The translations under genes and the position numbers were made by a program. A model generated the notes under the pieces. It was not told where the DNA came from. It made no database searches and saw only the letters and a list, made by a program, of their open reading frames with translations. From positions 2,606,001-2,670,000 of the forward strand of contig NC_045144.1 in the NCBI RefSeq assembly GCF_008831285.2: a stretch of DNA of 64,000 nucleotides. The letters run 5' to 3'. The stretch is from Nymphaea colorata (Eukaryota; Streptophyta; Magnoliopsida; Nymphaeales; Nymphaeaceae). Below are positions 1-12,220 of the stretch, in pieces. How positions within the stretch are numbered: position 1 is the first letter of the stretch; each line of letters opens with the position of its first letter.

Positions 1-1744
1 GTGTATGCAATGCTTGTGTTTTCTTTGAAAATTAAGTGAAGTTTTCAAATTCTTGTTGTAATATAACTTGGTCACTTTTTTCAACTCAAATCTAGATCAC
101 TTAATTTCTTGGGAAGGTGCTTGTGATTCTATCGACTTTGAGCGAGTGTGAATGTGTGAAATAAGAGGGGAGACTACATGAGACATGCATTCTTCACTCT
201 CTCATAATCTCTCAAAGTTCAGTCATTTGGAACATTCGTGCTTCCTTCTCTCATAATCTCTCAAAGTCCACTCATATGAAACTAACATACAATCTACATA
301 AAAAGATTGATTTCAATTAAAATGTAGGACTTTCTCTAAATGTGCATATCATATTCTTAAGCACAAGTATTAGAGATGCATCCATAAGCTTGAGTCTTGA
401 ATAATGACGTCAAAACAATTGGAAATTATGTAAACGAAGATGAAATCATTCTTCAAAATATAGGGGAAACATGGATATTACCCACTTTCCTTTTAAAAAT
501 TACCATAAAATCAGATTTTATTTTGATTTAAATGGTTTGAAATTAGAAATATTGATTTTAAGAATGTTCAATTCTTAGAGAATGATGAGATTCGAATTGG
601 CTTCATATAAATTAAGTGTTCAAATGGGCCAAAGGGGCATATGCCTCTTGAGAACATACTTCGTTCATATCATGAAGTTTTAGAGACTTTTCTTTTTCCA
701 AAACCACATTAAATTTCAGATCCTTGTGTGAAAAGATCTGTCCATTTCTTGGACGATTTCAGCACTTTTGATCTTGTTCTTTGGAGGATATTAAAATTGG
801 GATCTTAAGTATGATTTTATGTTGTTCTTAAGACTTAATCAATCACATGGAAGTCTGAAAATTGATGAAAAAAATCAATAATTCCTAAAATGCTTTTAGG
901 GAGCCGATTAGATAGGATTATAGCTTTTTATTGTTCTTCGAAGTATAGCCAATTTGTGACTAAAAATTAGCTTTCCAAGCATGTAAACTTTGAAATTTTT
1001 AAACTAGTCCTAGTGTAGTATGATCTGATTTTAGCAACTTGCATACACTTTACGTACGAATTACTGGAATAAGCAAATTTTAAGATGAAGTGAAAGTGAT
1101 TTCATAGCTTTGCACTATGAAAATCAACAAAATGATACTTTTTCTTAAAATCAGCTTGGAAACGTGTTCCAACCTCATTTTAAAAGAGAAACATGACTTT
1201 TAACTATAGGTCATACGTGCATATATATAACAATATATATATACACATTACCCCTCAAAATGAAAATTTTGATGAGGGACCACATAGCCTATGAATCATG
1301 ATGATTCATGGCTGAGTTTTTTATGTAGGGAGATTGAAAACTGGTTTCTAATCCCCTTTACCACTCTTGATCAATTGAATAAAAAAAGCATAGATCAAAA
1401 TAACTTTAAATGAAATGAAACAAGAGAACACTCAAGATGGTTCATCCCTAATTTTGCCATGCAAGTGTGGATCACATTCATAAGAATGTGTCCGTCCCTA
1501 ATGCGTCTGTCACATTACAATTGGATACAGATTTCAAATGAAATCTGTAATTGGATTTTGATTTCAAATCCTAATTTGGATCCGGTTTGGGCTCATAAAC
1601 CTACTTTGCAATTCGTATCACAAGTCAAATTTATGATTTGAATCTAAATTATTCTTTAGATTCAAAATTAGTTTTGAAATTGTAATTTTTCAAAATTCTT
1701 TTGTAAAATGTTGGCATTGCTTCAATTCTGATGTAGAAGAATTT
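1..1744. other. AT-rich intergenic DNA, no gene recognised
   Basis: I see no coding region, RNA gene or element boundary here. The sequence is AT-rich, with a short TA-rich tract near 1220-1250. The few open frames are short and have no recognisable motif. It may be decayed repeat DNA flanking the copia fragment that follows. Confidence 0.5.
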
Positions 1745-2760
1745 GGGGTGTTAACTGGTTGATTAAGAGAAATCCCAAGGTCTTTGAGAATATAGTTGAT
1801 CCATGTCATTTCTCATATGACTAGGGCCATGGCCCTTTACTCAGCATTTGTAAATGTTATTGACACTACTGTTTGCTTCTTAACTTTCCAAGAAGCAGGA
1901 CTATCACCAGTGTAGATACAAAACCTTGACATGGATCTCCTTGTCATGGGGCATGAAGCTATGAGTCACAAAATCCTCTTACAATAGGCTGATTTTTAGC
2001 AGATAGTAGAATGCCATGGCATGGGGGTGGATTTTATATACCTCAGCAGTATGAAAGCAACATTTAAATGAGAAGTCCTTGGCTGTGCCATAAATTGATT
2101 AAGAATGTGTACACTAGGGAGGATATCTAGCCTTGCTATAGTTAAGTAAACAAGGCGTCCAACAAGCTTTCTAAAAAGTGTTGGGTCCTTGAGAACTTCA
2201 CCCTTGTCATCATCTATCCTCAAATTTTGCTCCATTGGTGTGCCACTTGGCTTAGCACCAAGGTAGTCATATTCATGTAGAATATCAAGAGTGCATTTTT
2301 GCTACAATAAAAAAATTCATGTCTTTGATCTAGCAACTTAAATACCAAGGAAATACTTCAAGGCACCCAAATCTTTGAGCCGAAATTTGTTATTAATAGT
2401 GGATTTGAGCTCACGAACGACTTCGATGTTACCTCATGCAATAACAATGTCATCCACATATATGACAAGAAAAATGCTTTCACTGTTGTTGATTCTAGAA
2501 AATAGTGAGTAATCAACCTTAGATTGAGAGAAACCAAGTTGCTTCAAGTGCTCAGTGAGCTTGAAAAACCAATTGCTAGAGATTGTTTAAGCCCATACAA
2601 AGACTTCTTTAGTTGAAATATCAAACTCTCCCCTTGTTGGGTAAAGCTAGGGGGGTAGAGGCATGTACATCTCTTCTTGGAGATCGTCATGAAGGAAGAT
2701 ATTATTGACATCGTGTTTGCATCCCAAAATTTTCATTGGTTTTGGAGTGCTCCAGAAAAA
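1745..2760 (-). pseudogene. decayed Ty1/copia pol fragment (RT and RNase H part)
   Basis: Read on the minus strand, this stretch gives broken copia reverse transcriptase. Near 2450-2470 is the RT catalytic motif YVDDIVIA. Upstream, near 2570-2720, are remnants of the 'KSLYGLKQ' and 'NIFLHDDL' region. Downstream, 1996-2235 encodes the connection region (DPTLFRKLVGRLVYLTIARL) leading towards RNase H. Stops and frame changes are frequent and I find no LTRs, gag or integrase nearby, so it is a dead fragment. Boundaries are approximate. Confidence 0.75.
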
Positions 2761-4308
2761 TGAGGTTTTGTTTTGAAAGAGGAAAGAAATGGACTCGCCC
2801 GTCGGTACGAGGATTAACCGTTCCCGGTGCCTTTACCGGGGATAATCAACCCAAGAGCTATGTTTATCATTCATGCATTTCGTTTTAACTTAAACATATT
2901 TTTTATTCTATATGCGGTGTAGAAAATATTGAAAGTTTAATGTTTCAAACTTTTGAAAAGGTTCTTGAAGAGTTGCTTGAAAATGTGAAATGTTTTGAGG
3001 AAAAAGTGGAACTAGTAAAGATCATTTGAAAAGCTTGTGAAATCACTTTAGTGTTTCCTTAAGACTTTAAGTAGGTTTGAGATTTTGCTCTAATTCGGTT
3101 ACCACATAGCTAGAGTTTCATCCCATCTTGCTTAAGTTCTTTTGGAGAGGTGCTTGTGATAATAAGTGAAATAAAGTGGGTGAAAATACATGGATGCATT
3201 TATCTTATATGATTGAAAGAATGTAAAACATTCCTACCACAACATTCATCTAAAGTCATTCCTAGTACAACATACATCTAAGATTCCGCTATTATAATTA
3301 TTGTATATAAGAAAAAAAGTTTTTAAAAAGGGATAGGGATTGTAGAACATCAAGCATGATTCCAATATTGGGTCATTACTTGGTTTGTGGTCTTAATGAA
3401 GTTGGTAAATAGAAAGTTCGTGAGAGGAGAATATTAAAAGAATACAAGAGATAAAACACTCTTATGGAAAAAAAAAGAGAGATAGAGAAAGACATGCATA
3501 TATGTGTACATGCCATCATGTATACACATATATGAAAGCTTAAGAGAAAAAAATGTATTAATTTGAAGAGAAAAAGAGAGGTTTTAGAAAAAAAAAATAT
3601 AAATACGTATATATGGGTATGTATAAAAAATTTTGTAAGTGGAGATATTTGTCTTGAAAAGATGAATAAAATATTCGAAAGAGAGGAAATAGAGCACATA
3701 TGCATACACATTCATGCATATATGAAAATTTGTAAAATGAAAAGTGAAAGCATAGAGAGAGAAAGATGGGGGGTTATCATGTGTGCATGGATGTATATAA
3801 TATGTATATACATACGTGCCTTCATAAGATTAAAAATCAAGGAATAACTTAAGATTACCAACTTCAAGTTTAATGTGGGCCGGAGGGGAGCTTGGACTCA
3901 TGCAAGAGTTTAAGCTAAGTCCCTAAGGCCATATTAGGAGGTTAGTTTTGAAAATGTTTTGGAAATTATGATTTATATATAAACATAGAATGTTATTACT
4001 TAGTTATTACAAGAGATATATTTCTTCCACTGTTGGGTATGGAAGAAAATAAGCAATATAATGAGACACTCGTTAGGGTTCCTAATGGGGTGATTAGGAA
4101 GAAAACTTATACGCAATGACATGAGAATGCATTTTTAACATGCACATATTCGTGAGAGTTTTCCCAGGTTGGACAAGTCCCAACATTGAAAAATTAATAA
4201 TAAGATAAAAATGAAGAACCCCAAGCCACACTCTTATTCTCATCATACATTCACATATAAACAAAAAACCAAGCAACTATGCATGGGCGATACATGGACA
4301 ATATTCAA

Positions 4309-4312
<4 letters not shown>
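2761..4312. other. intergenic DNA, no gene recognised
   Basis: No coding sequence is supportable. Positions 3376-3850 are A/G-rich on one strand, so weak open frames appear on both strands with compositions rich in K/E or F/S; these look like chance. The stretch near 2785-2860 and the one near 3870-3950 are moderately GC-rich and may belong to an unrecognised repeat. Confidence 0.4.

Positions 4313-4371
<59 letters not shown>
4313..4371. repeat. (GA)n microsatellite
   Basis: An uninterrupted GA dinucleotide run of about 58 bases. Any open frame across it simply encodes alternating R and E and is not a gene. Confidence 0.95.
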
Positions 4372-4376
<5 letters not shown>

Positions 4377-4429
4377 TGATAGGAAAAGAAAGATTCAACT
4401 AGGAGGGCATAATATAACTATAAAATGAA

Positions 4430-5715
4430 GGATAATCTCATCTTTTCATGCTCCCGATGCACTTGAACATAGCCACTTGTCTCTAAGAAGAGATTGAGTG
4501 CTATCTCCTTTGGCCATGGAGAGATAAAGATGAGAAGAAAATGAACAAAGGAAGACAATACTACATTCAACAAAAGAGAAAATATGATTCAATCATGAAA
4601 TGAATCTCATCTTTCAATGCTCCCGGTGCACTTGAGCATAGCCTCTTGTCTCTAAAAAAGAGGTTGAGTGCTATCTCCTTTGGCCATGGGGAGATAAAGA
4701 TGAGAAGAAAATGAAGAAAGGAAGACAATGCTACATTCAATAAAAGAAAAAACATGATTCAATCATGAAATGAAAGATTATCTCATCTTTCCATGCTCCC
4801 GGTGCACTTGATGTTGGTGTATAGAACTTGATTCATACTGGACACTCATATGCAATACCATGGTTCCAACTTCACGGAAAGTTGGCTGGGGGTCGCAGGG
4901 GGGAATTTATGTTATTTTGTACAAATGTGGGTTTGCCCTAATCCTTATGTTGTGAGGGGGGCGCCGTTTCAGGGTGTGTCTTCTCTCTAAGAGTGTCTGT
5001 GTTCATCTGAGTGTGAATAGTGAAGATTTGTGCGACCGTGGACGTAGGAGATTATTGCTCCGAACCACGTAAATCTTTGTCTTCTTCCTTGTTGCTTCTA
5101 ACCCCCTCTTGAGAGTGCGAGAGGAGAGTTTTGTGTGTTGTTCCTAACACTTGAGTATAGCCTCTTGTCTCTAAAAAAGAAGTTGAATGCTATCTCCTTT
5201 GGCCATGGGGAGATAAAGGTAAGAAGGGAAGGTAAAAACAACAATAAGACTATGTTCAAAAAATAGAAATGACATAATAGTAAGAACATATTAATGAAGA
5301 GAAATAACAACAACAACAAGAACACTTGAAAGAGCATGATTTAATCATGAAATAAAATATCATCTCATTTTCTCATGCTCCCGGTGCACTTGAGCATAGC
5401 CTCTTGTCTTTAAAAAGAGGTTGAGTGCTATCTTCTTTGGCCATGGGGAGATGAAGATGAGAAGAGAAGATGAAAACAACAACAAGACTATGTTCAACAA
5501 AAAGAAATAACATAATAGTAAGAACATATTAATGAAGAGAAAAAACAACAACAACAAGAATACTTGAAAGAGCATGATTTAATCATAAAATAAAATATCA
5601 TTTCATCTTCTCATGCTCCCGGTGTACTTGAGCATAGCCTCTTGTCTCTAAAAAGAGGTTGAGTACTACCTCATTTGGCCATGAGGAGATGAAGATGAGA
5701 AGAAAAAAAAAGAGA
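4430..5715. repeat. tandem array, five copies of a 170-240-bp unit
   Basis: The phrase CTCCCGGTGCACTTGA, with small variants, recurs near 4450, 4620, 4797, 5379 and 5615. Each is followed by a block on AGCATAGCCTCTTGTCTC and a CTTTGGCCATGGGGAGATAA block. Spacing is about 170-177 bp for the first copies and about 238 bp for the later ones once the inserted LTR is removed. The longer unit carries extra AACAACAACAAGA-type sequence. No protein is supported; weak leucine/phenylalanine-rich minus frames repeat with the unit. Confidence 0.85.
4812..5149. mobile_element. solo LTR, 338 bp, in tandem-repeat copy 3
   Basis: The segment starts TGTTGGTGTATAG and ends GTTCCTAACA, the TG...CA form of an LTR. 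It interrupts a repeat copy exactly after GGTGCACTTGA and the unit resumes with CTTGAGTATAG, so the 5-bp target-site duplication CTTGA is at 4807-4811 and 5150-5154. No internal retroelement sequence lies next to it, so it is a solo LTR left by LTR-LTR recombination. Its family does not match the other LTRs in the window. Orientation is not determined. Confidence 0.85.
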
Positions 5716-6105
5716 GAAATGAGAGGAATGATGATTACATTCCTCTAATGAGAAATGACCTAAGGAAGATGAACAGCTTCACTTGAGGATCCCCTTTGAG
5801 TGAAGCTCCAAGATGATGCCTCCAAGAGGGTTGTAGCTTGCTTCAAGTTGGAGAGGAAAATGGAGAGATGAAGAGGGAGAGAGAGCTCAAGAGAAATTCT
5901 AAGTCTTTAAGTGAGAATACACTAGAGTTTCTCCCAAGGGCCAATCTTACCCAAGAGGAGGGGATATGAGGGATATTTATAGAGAATTTTGGAGCCAAAA
6001 CCCAAAATTTGCATTTTTTTGAATTTCACCCCATTTTAATCCGAATTTCACATAATTTTGAATTATTTTGAAAAATAAATGGTTTGAAAATGGGTATGAT
6101 CGGCC

Positions 6106-6107
<2 letters not shown>
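5716..6107. other. spacer between two tandem arrays, no gene
   Basis: A/G-rich sequence with no recognisable coding region. It lies directly after the last unit of the first array and before a TA microsatellite. Confidence 0.4.

Positions 6108-6147
<40 letters not shown>
6108..6147. repeat. (TA)n microsatellite
   Basis: A run of about 40 bases of alternating T and A. Confidence 0.95.
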
Positions 6148-6150
<3 letters not shown>

Positions 6151-6164
6151 GAGTTAGACCTTTA

Positions 6165-6510
6165 TCCACCAAAAAGACTAAAATCACCCTCGAAAATGAG
6201 TTTTTTTTATCAAAAAAAAGGGCAAATGGGTCTTGTCAACCAAAATGACCAAAATCGTCATCTAAAAGTAGGTTCTTTCGTCAAAAGGAGGGGCAAGTAA
6301 GTCTTGTCAACCAAAATCAACCTCTAAAAGGAGGTTTTTTTGTCAAAAGGAGGGGCAAATGGGTCTTGCCCACCAAAAAGACCAAAATCACCCTCTAAAA
6401 GGAGGTTCTTTGTCAAAAGAAAGGGCAAATGGGTCTTGCCCACCAAAAAGACCAAAATCAGCCTCTAAAAAGAGGTTTTTTGTCAAAAGGAGGAGCAAAT
6501 TGATCTTAAA
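6165..6510. repeat. tandem array, about five copies of a 60-72-bp unit
   Basis: The phrase 'CACCAAAAAGACCAAAATCA', with variants, recurs near 6168, 6238, 6310, 6371 and 6441. Each copy continues with CTCTAAAAGGAGGTT, TTTGTCAAAAGGAGGGGC and AAATGGGTCTTG. Copies differ by a few substitutions and short indels. No coding function is apparent. Confidence 0.85.
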
Positions 6511-6639
6511 TGCTTGATTTGGATTTGAACTTGGGTTTTGGATCTATGAATTAGATTTTGGGTTTGAAAAAATTTGGGGTGATTACACATTGACTTGAAA
6601 AGGATGAAATCCTTTAATTTAGGCAACCGGAGAAAAAAA

Positions 6640-7741
6640 TTCGGTATAGTCAATACCTCAGTTTGAGTATATCTTTTGGCAATGAGACGAGCTTTCTATT
6701 ACTCAACTGAACAGCACAATACTTGATCTTGTACACTCGACGACAACCACTATGTTGTTTGCCATGAGGAAGGCTAGTAATTTCCAAAGTTGAGTTAATC
6801 TCTAAGGCATCAATTTCAACATGCATGGCATCTCTCCAATGTTGATGTTGCATGGCCTCATGGTACGATGAAGTTGAAGGTTCTTGGTGATTGAGGACAA
6901 CGGCAATGAAAGTTTGGTGGGAGGAAGAAAAATTTCCAAGGTGAAGATAATTTTGCAATGGATACCAGTGCCTTTTGTACAAACCAAAACCATGCTTGAA
7001 TTGGAATCTTTGAGTTCAGTAGACTAATAGCAATGGTAATCCTTGAGATATGAAGGGGTCGTGCACTGCCTCGTAGATCATCGAGGTTGGTCAAGTGTTG
7101 GTTGGCAAGGTGAGGAAGGAGATAGGTTTGCATTATGTGTGTCAACATTAAATGGAGAGTCATCTTGAGCAGTACAGAGATCATGGTTTGATGGTGGCAC
7201 AAGGTGAGGAGATGCATATTCATATTCCAAAGATTCATGTATAAATAAGGGTAGGACAACTCGACCATTTTTATGAGCAGCATTGTGAAAAAGAAAAATA
7301 TTTTCCATGAATTGACATCTCTGTGGGTGAAGATCTCATGTGTTTCAAGATCATATAATTTATAAGCATTTTGGCCATAAGGGTATTCAATGAAGACACT
7401 TTTACAAGTTCAAGAATCAAATTTATGTAATTTGGAATTATTGTATGCATAGTAAAGGCATCCAAAGGTGCAGAGATGATTGTATTTAAGTTGTCCATAA
7501 AAAACTTCGAATGGACTCTTGTTGCCGAGTGGGTTTATAGGCAAGCTATTTGAGTGTTAAATGAGCTTGAAAATGCAAGGCACAAGCAATGTTAAGAATG
7601 TCCTTGTGCTTGCATTCAGCAACTCTATTTCGTTGTAGAGTAGAAACACAAGAATGTTGGCGTTCAATGCCTTTAGAACCATATTTAAAAAACATGAGGT
7701 ACGAAAAAAAAGAGTTTCTCACTTGTAGCGCATGAGATATA
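6640..7741 (-). pseudogene. copia element H, 3' part: integrase end and start of RT (broken)
   Basis: On the minus strand, 7741 down to about 7550 gives a decayed integrase stretch including SCVSTLQRNRVAECKHKD, the degenerate form of the copia motif usually ending NGVAERKH. Then 7270-7500 gives the integrase C-terminal region in shifting frames. 6650-6982 gives the start of RT (HWRDAMHVEIDALE). The rest of RT, RNase H and the 3' LTR are absent, so H is truncated at this end. The N-terminal half of H lies at 13550-15275, beyond nested element G. Confidence 0.8.
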
Positions 7742-8206
7742 TGATAGAATCCAATTTCCCTCATGCTATATACAAAACCAAATGTATATACCCTAAACAG
7801 GATCATGCTCATGTTAAATCATTGAAATTAAACAAAATAACATTAACTGTAGCGGAAGCGTACCTGAATCTATCTGAAGTGCACAGACCGTAGATCGCGG
7901 TAGGATCTTCCAGAGTCTGTGCGGCACACATGTGAGGTCTCTCTCAGATGGGGAAGAGAAAAACCCTAGAAACCAACGTTTCAAACAACTATTCGTACGA
8001 CCTCAGGGACCACTACCATTTTATATTAAGGGCAATTGCAGATTCAACCCATCAAAGAGTCTGTAATTGTGTACAGGTATCTATACATTTCAAAATTACC
8101 CCATATCATATAAAATGACGTAATGTCCCAAAACGCAATCACTTAAGCGGATATTTACATTAAGACAACCATAATGTCTAAAATTCCTCATAGACATATG
8201 CCTACA
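7742..8206 (-). repeat. copia G 3' LTR (465 bp)
   Basis: This segment aligns along its full length with 13085-13549, both beginning TGA(A/T)AGAATC. In element orientation it starts TGTAGGCATATG directly after a polypurine tract (GTGAGGGA, complement of 8207-8215). Divergence from the other LTR is clear but modest by eye, with many substitutions and small indels. A 5-bp target duplication was not found. Confidence 0.85.
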
Positions 8207-8639
8207 ATCCCTCACTTGGGTCAAATATGTCTTTATACATTCAAACATTACACAAAACCTTAAGAGCTCATAATTGCTATCTTATTAAACGTTATTTTCA
8301 CCAATCTCGTCCATGACCATATCAACACAAAACTAAAGCGGCTTTCGCTATATAAAAAATTAGCTAAACCTTCAATGATCACAAATGTTAACACAATCAA
8401 TGACATAGATCCGATATAAATGTATAACATGAGAATTACATGTAATGTGATTACGACATGTCTATTCTCAACTGGTCCAACTTTAAAACCTTATGGAGAT
8501 CAGAAACACAAACACAGATTAGAACCAAAGAACTTTAAACTTTATTCTGCAGAAAACAGAATATGTGTCCACACATAAGAGCAAACAAAATACAAACTCT
8601 CACTAAACCAACACATCATCCAAGGATAACACCCATATG

Positions 8640-9660
8640 AACAACATGTTCGTGAAAGACCTTAGGTGTTAAACTTTTAGTAAGCGGATCCGCAATCATA
8701 GAGTTTGTCCCAATATGCTCTAAAGACATCTGACCATTCGGTATCATCTCTTTAACAGCAAAAGGTTGTTATTAGAGTACAAGACTGCTGAATTATTGTC
8801 ACACAATAACCTTAGTGGTCTTTCTATACCATTCATAATACACAGCCCCGTGACAAAATTTCATAATCACAAAGCATGATTGGATGCCTCGTAACATGCT
8901 ATGCTACTGTCTTGGCACCCAGCAAAGTCAGAATCTGAATACTTAATGATCTCCAATTAGTCTGACTTCCCGTATGTGAGCATAAACCTTTTGTTCTTTA
9001 TAAGTACCTCAATACCCTTTTGGCTGCTTTCCAATGATCCATATCAGAATCACTTAAGTATCTACCTAACATTCCAACTTAAGTATCTACCTAACATTCC
9101 AACGATAAATGCAATATCCGGACGAGTACAAATATGAGCATACATAAGGCTTTCCACAACAAACGAATAGGGAATCCTTTCCATTTTCTTAGATTCGATT
9201 TCACTTTTAGGGCACTGTTTGAGACTAAACTTGTCTCTATAGCAACTGGAGTATCTCCTGGTTTACAATCCTTCATGCCATATCGCTGAAGCACCTTATC
9301 AATGTAGGCCTTTTGTGATAATCCAAGAATACTTCAAGAATGATCTCGAAATATTTGGATCCCCAATACAAAAGATGCATCACAAAGATCCTTCATGTCA
9401 GGCTCTGTTGACAAAAATTCTTAGTTTCATGCAATATGCCTACATCATTACTTGCCAGCAATATATCATCGACATATAAAACCAGATTGATAAATTTACC
9501 CCCACTGAACTTTTGGTACAGGCATTCATCAACCATATTAACTTCGAAACCAAATGAAACTATAACTTGATGAAATTTGTAATGCCACTGACGGGAACCT
9601 TGCTTTAGCCCATAGATGGATTTCCTCAGTGGAACCTCTACTTAATTTTCTTGAGGTTGT
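8640..9660 (-). pseudogene. copia G RT C-terminal half and RNase H remnants
   Basis: Minus-strand reading from 9660 gives [18 protein letters not shown] and then the RT catalytic motif YVDDILLASND near 9460. After that come the connection region (9091-9294, with MKDCKPGDTPV) and decayed RNase H towards 8660. Several stops and frame changes break the reading. A 24-bp tandem duplication lies near 9050-9103. The join just before KSIYGLKQ lacks the RT N-terminal domain, which shows an internal deletion. Confidence 0.75.
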
Positions 9661-10170
9661 TGAGTTTGTTCTTCAGTAGGGAGATCGACATCATTGCCTT
9701 CTTTTGAATATGTTGATGGAACAATGGCAGGAATGAATACCTTATTATTGTTTACAACATCTATATGAGTGGACCTAGGTCCCCTCTTCAAAGGCAATGC
9801 TTCTAACCTGATCACCTCCCCAAACTCAATATCCTTAAAGAAATGGACATTTCCTGTTTCAAAGAAAGACTTACTGAATGGATTACAAAACTTATAACCC
9901 CTTAATGTTTGTTCGTTTTCTTTTTATACATTCAATGCGAACATTAAAGTCTACAAAATCAAGAGACTCAAGAATTCTATTCGATACAAGCCTTTTTATT
10001 CTATTTTCAGAGATATGTCCTAAGCGCCTATGCCATAACATAGCAGAATTCTCATTGGCTAATTTTCTTTTAGTACCACTAGACGTAACGTGCAAGGTTT
10101 TATGATATGAAGCAACTGTATCAAGCAAATAGAAGTTATCGCTACTAGACAAAGAACCAGTGACAATCAA
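9661..10170 (-). pseudogene. copia G GAG_pre-integrase joined to integrase tail
   Basis: 9892-10170 (minus) encodes the GAG_pre-integrase zinc-finger region with the motif WHRRLGHISENRI. After a stop the reading continues in sequence typical of the integrase C-terminus and RT linker (KSFFETGNVHFFKDIEFGE). The whole integrase catalytic core is missing between these parts. The element therefore cannot encode its own integration. Confidence 0.75.
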
Positions 10171-10195
10171 ATTTGAGTGCAGTAATAACTTAAAT

Positions 10196-10792
10196 TTACT
10201 TCCTCCAAATGAAGAATAATAACCAAATTTGTCCAGTAAGAAAATAAAAAATCAAATTTCGTCTAAAAGACGGTACCACATAAGTTTCTGTCAAATTCAA
10301 ATAACAATCAGTCTTTAACAATAACCGAAAATCTGTTATGGCTTCAACTTTCGCCTCCTTGCCATTGCCCACACAGATGAATCTTTCAGCATCATTTGGC
10401 GTTCGACAATTTAAGCAGCCTTGCATAAAGACACTTATGTGAGTAGTAGCACCTGAATCTACCCACAAAGTGTTTCTAGGTACTGAAGTTAAATTAACCT
10501 CAGAACAAACCAAAGTAAGAAGTGTACCATTCCTTTCATGCCATGCATGATACTTAGTATAATCCTTCTTCATATGACCTTCACCCTTGTAAAAGAAGCA
10601 GCCTGATTGGCATTCCGTATGCTTCTTCTGTTTTTTAATGGATGATTGGTCAACTGCAACTTCCTTAGCAGTCTTTCTTTTCTTACTTATAAAAATCGAA
10701 TCATTTAACTCAGGAATAGTACTCAAATTTACAAATATCATAGATGCAGAACTCTCTGTACAAAGAACAAGCCAAAACATACTCACAATCAA
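10196..10792 (-). pseudogene. copia G gag end and aspartic protease
   Basis: The reading frame carries a degenerate zinc knuckle (CFFYKGEGHMKKDY, where the family has CX2CX4HX4C, so two cysteines are lost). It is followed by the protease active-site motif WVDSGATTHIS with the catalytic D-S/T-G intact. The frame is open for 198 codons. A gag capsid-like N-terminus is not seen before it. The protease sequence resembles Tnt1-like copia elements. Confidence 0.75.
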
Positions 10793-11465
10793 TACATTTA
10801 CAAAAATGAAATAACAAATATAAATGAATTTAAATACAATGGCCTAAATCTCATCACAAGGTACCGGTGTAACGTTAATATCCAATCTTTGGATTGAAAT
10901 ATTAACTGCAAGTAGTATTCTTGGTCAACAATGAATATAGATAATTAACCATGTCAAACAACGAACCTACCTTTGGATTGACTCGCTATTCACATGGAAA
11001 CCTGAAAATTATTACATATTCATTGCCCTGTATACTTAAACTTGACCAAACAACAATCCTCCTTTGGGTTGATTATTGCCTGCATGGATCAAGTATACTA
11101 TCATCTAATGTTCAAAACAGCTAAATTCGTACAACAGAGGTCACTTTGGTGATATAAAGTACAAGCCTACTCATTTCGAACAATAGACATAGCCAAAATT
11201 CAAATTCATGGTCCAAACATTCATGTAAAGTACACCCACAATTTTAATAACATGCAAAACAAGATACATTAATTAAAATTGCCTACAACATTATCCCTAC
11301 ATTGAATCCAAGAACAAGATGATTCAATGAAATGGGCCCAAAAAAGTCCAAAATTGCATGAACCGATACCATAATCATGCTTAAGTTGGTCAAGAACCAC
11401 TAAATTGGCCTTAAAATGGCCCGTATTATTCTTAAACCACAACAAAATCACCTACAAGGCCCTAA
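10793..11465. other. noncoding part of copia G
   Basis: AT-rich sequence inside G where the gag N-terminus would be expected. I recognise no domain. Short phrases around 10860-11100 built on 'CTTTGGATTGA' repeat weakly. Confidence 0.4.
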
Positions 11466-11469
11466 ATAG

Positions 11470-11770
11470 GGCTGAACCTGTCTAAAAATTGGACAAACCG
11501 ATCAACAGTAGACCGTCTCGGTTCTGAAACCCACTGAACCAGTTAAAAAATGACTAAAATCGGTTCCAAAACTAAATGAACCGGCCTGAAAAGCCCTGAA
11601 TCGGTCAGAAAATCAACTGAACTGGTTTGAAAAGGATCTGAATCGGTTCGAAAACTGAATGAACCGGACTGAAAATGGTCTGAATCGGTTCCAAAACGTA
11701 CGAACCGGTTCTGAGTGGAGTCGAATCGGTCCTAAACCGAATGAACCGGTTCGATTCTCCTCAGAATCGC
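11470..11770. repeat. degenerate tandem array built on GAACCGGT (unit about 35 bp)
   Basis: Phrases of the type 'TGAACCGG..TGAAAA' and 'TGAATCGGTTC' recur roughly every 30-36 bp, about eight to nine times. The array lies in the leader part of copia G. Minus-strand translation gives a repeated F-R-S-F-S-N pattern, which I take as a by-product of the repeat. Confidence 0.75.
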
Positions 11771-11809
11771 TCTTAAAAAGAACTGTTTTACAAGGGTTTA
11801 AACCGAATG

Positions 11810-12220
11810 GATACGGGTCGGGTTTGAAATGACCGACCCTTATCCGAGAAACCATATTTTTCAAAATTCAAAACTTATGGATGCAGGTCGGGTCCAACAT
11901 GACCTGAACCGGATCCGCAATAACCATATGGATACGGGTCGGTCAGATCTACCCGACCCGAACCAGAAATCCAAATGTAAACCAAAAGGATACGGGTCGG
12001 GTCCGACATGACCCGACCCGGATCCGAAAGATCCGTATTTTGAAAATTTAAACCATATGGATACGGGTCGGAACCCACATGACCCGATCCGGCCGAAGTA
12101 TTTTCTGCAAAATTTTAAACCTGATGGATACGGGTTGGGTCCGAAAGGACCCTCCGGATCCTAAGTCAGCAAAACAATTAAACTGTATGGTAGGACCTGA
12201 CCCGGATCCAAAAATCCTTA
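11810..12220. repeat. tandem array built on GGATACGGGTCGGGTCCGA (unit 55-68 bp)
   Basis: Copies begin near 11812, 11876, 11930, 11990, 12058 and 12124, each with ATGGATACGGGTCGG, then CATGACCCGACCCGGATCCG and an A-rich spacer ending TTTAAACC. The paired GGGTCGGGTC and GACCCGACCC blocks within each unit are inverted repeats, so every unit can form a hairpin. It lies in the leader of copia G. Confidence 0.8.

Noticed and set aside
3376-3847. Overlapping frames on both strands of 94-111 codons
   Set aside because: Composition is from A/G-rich DNA with K/E/R or F/S/L runs, and the frames shadow each other. No motif is seen.
4313-4371. Arg/Glu repeat protein across the GA run
   Set aside because: It is a microsatellite read in frame, not a gene.
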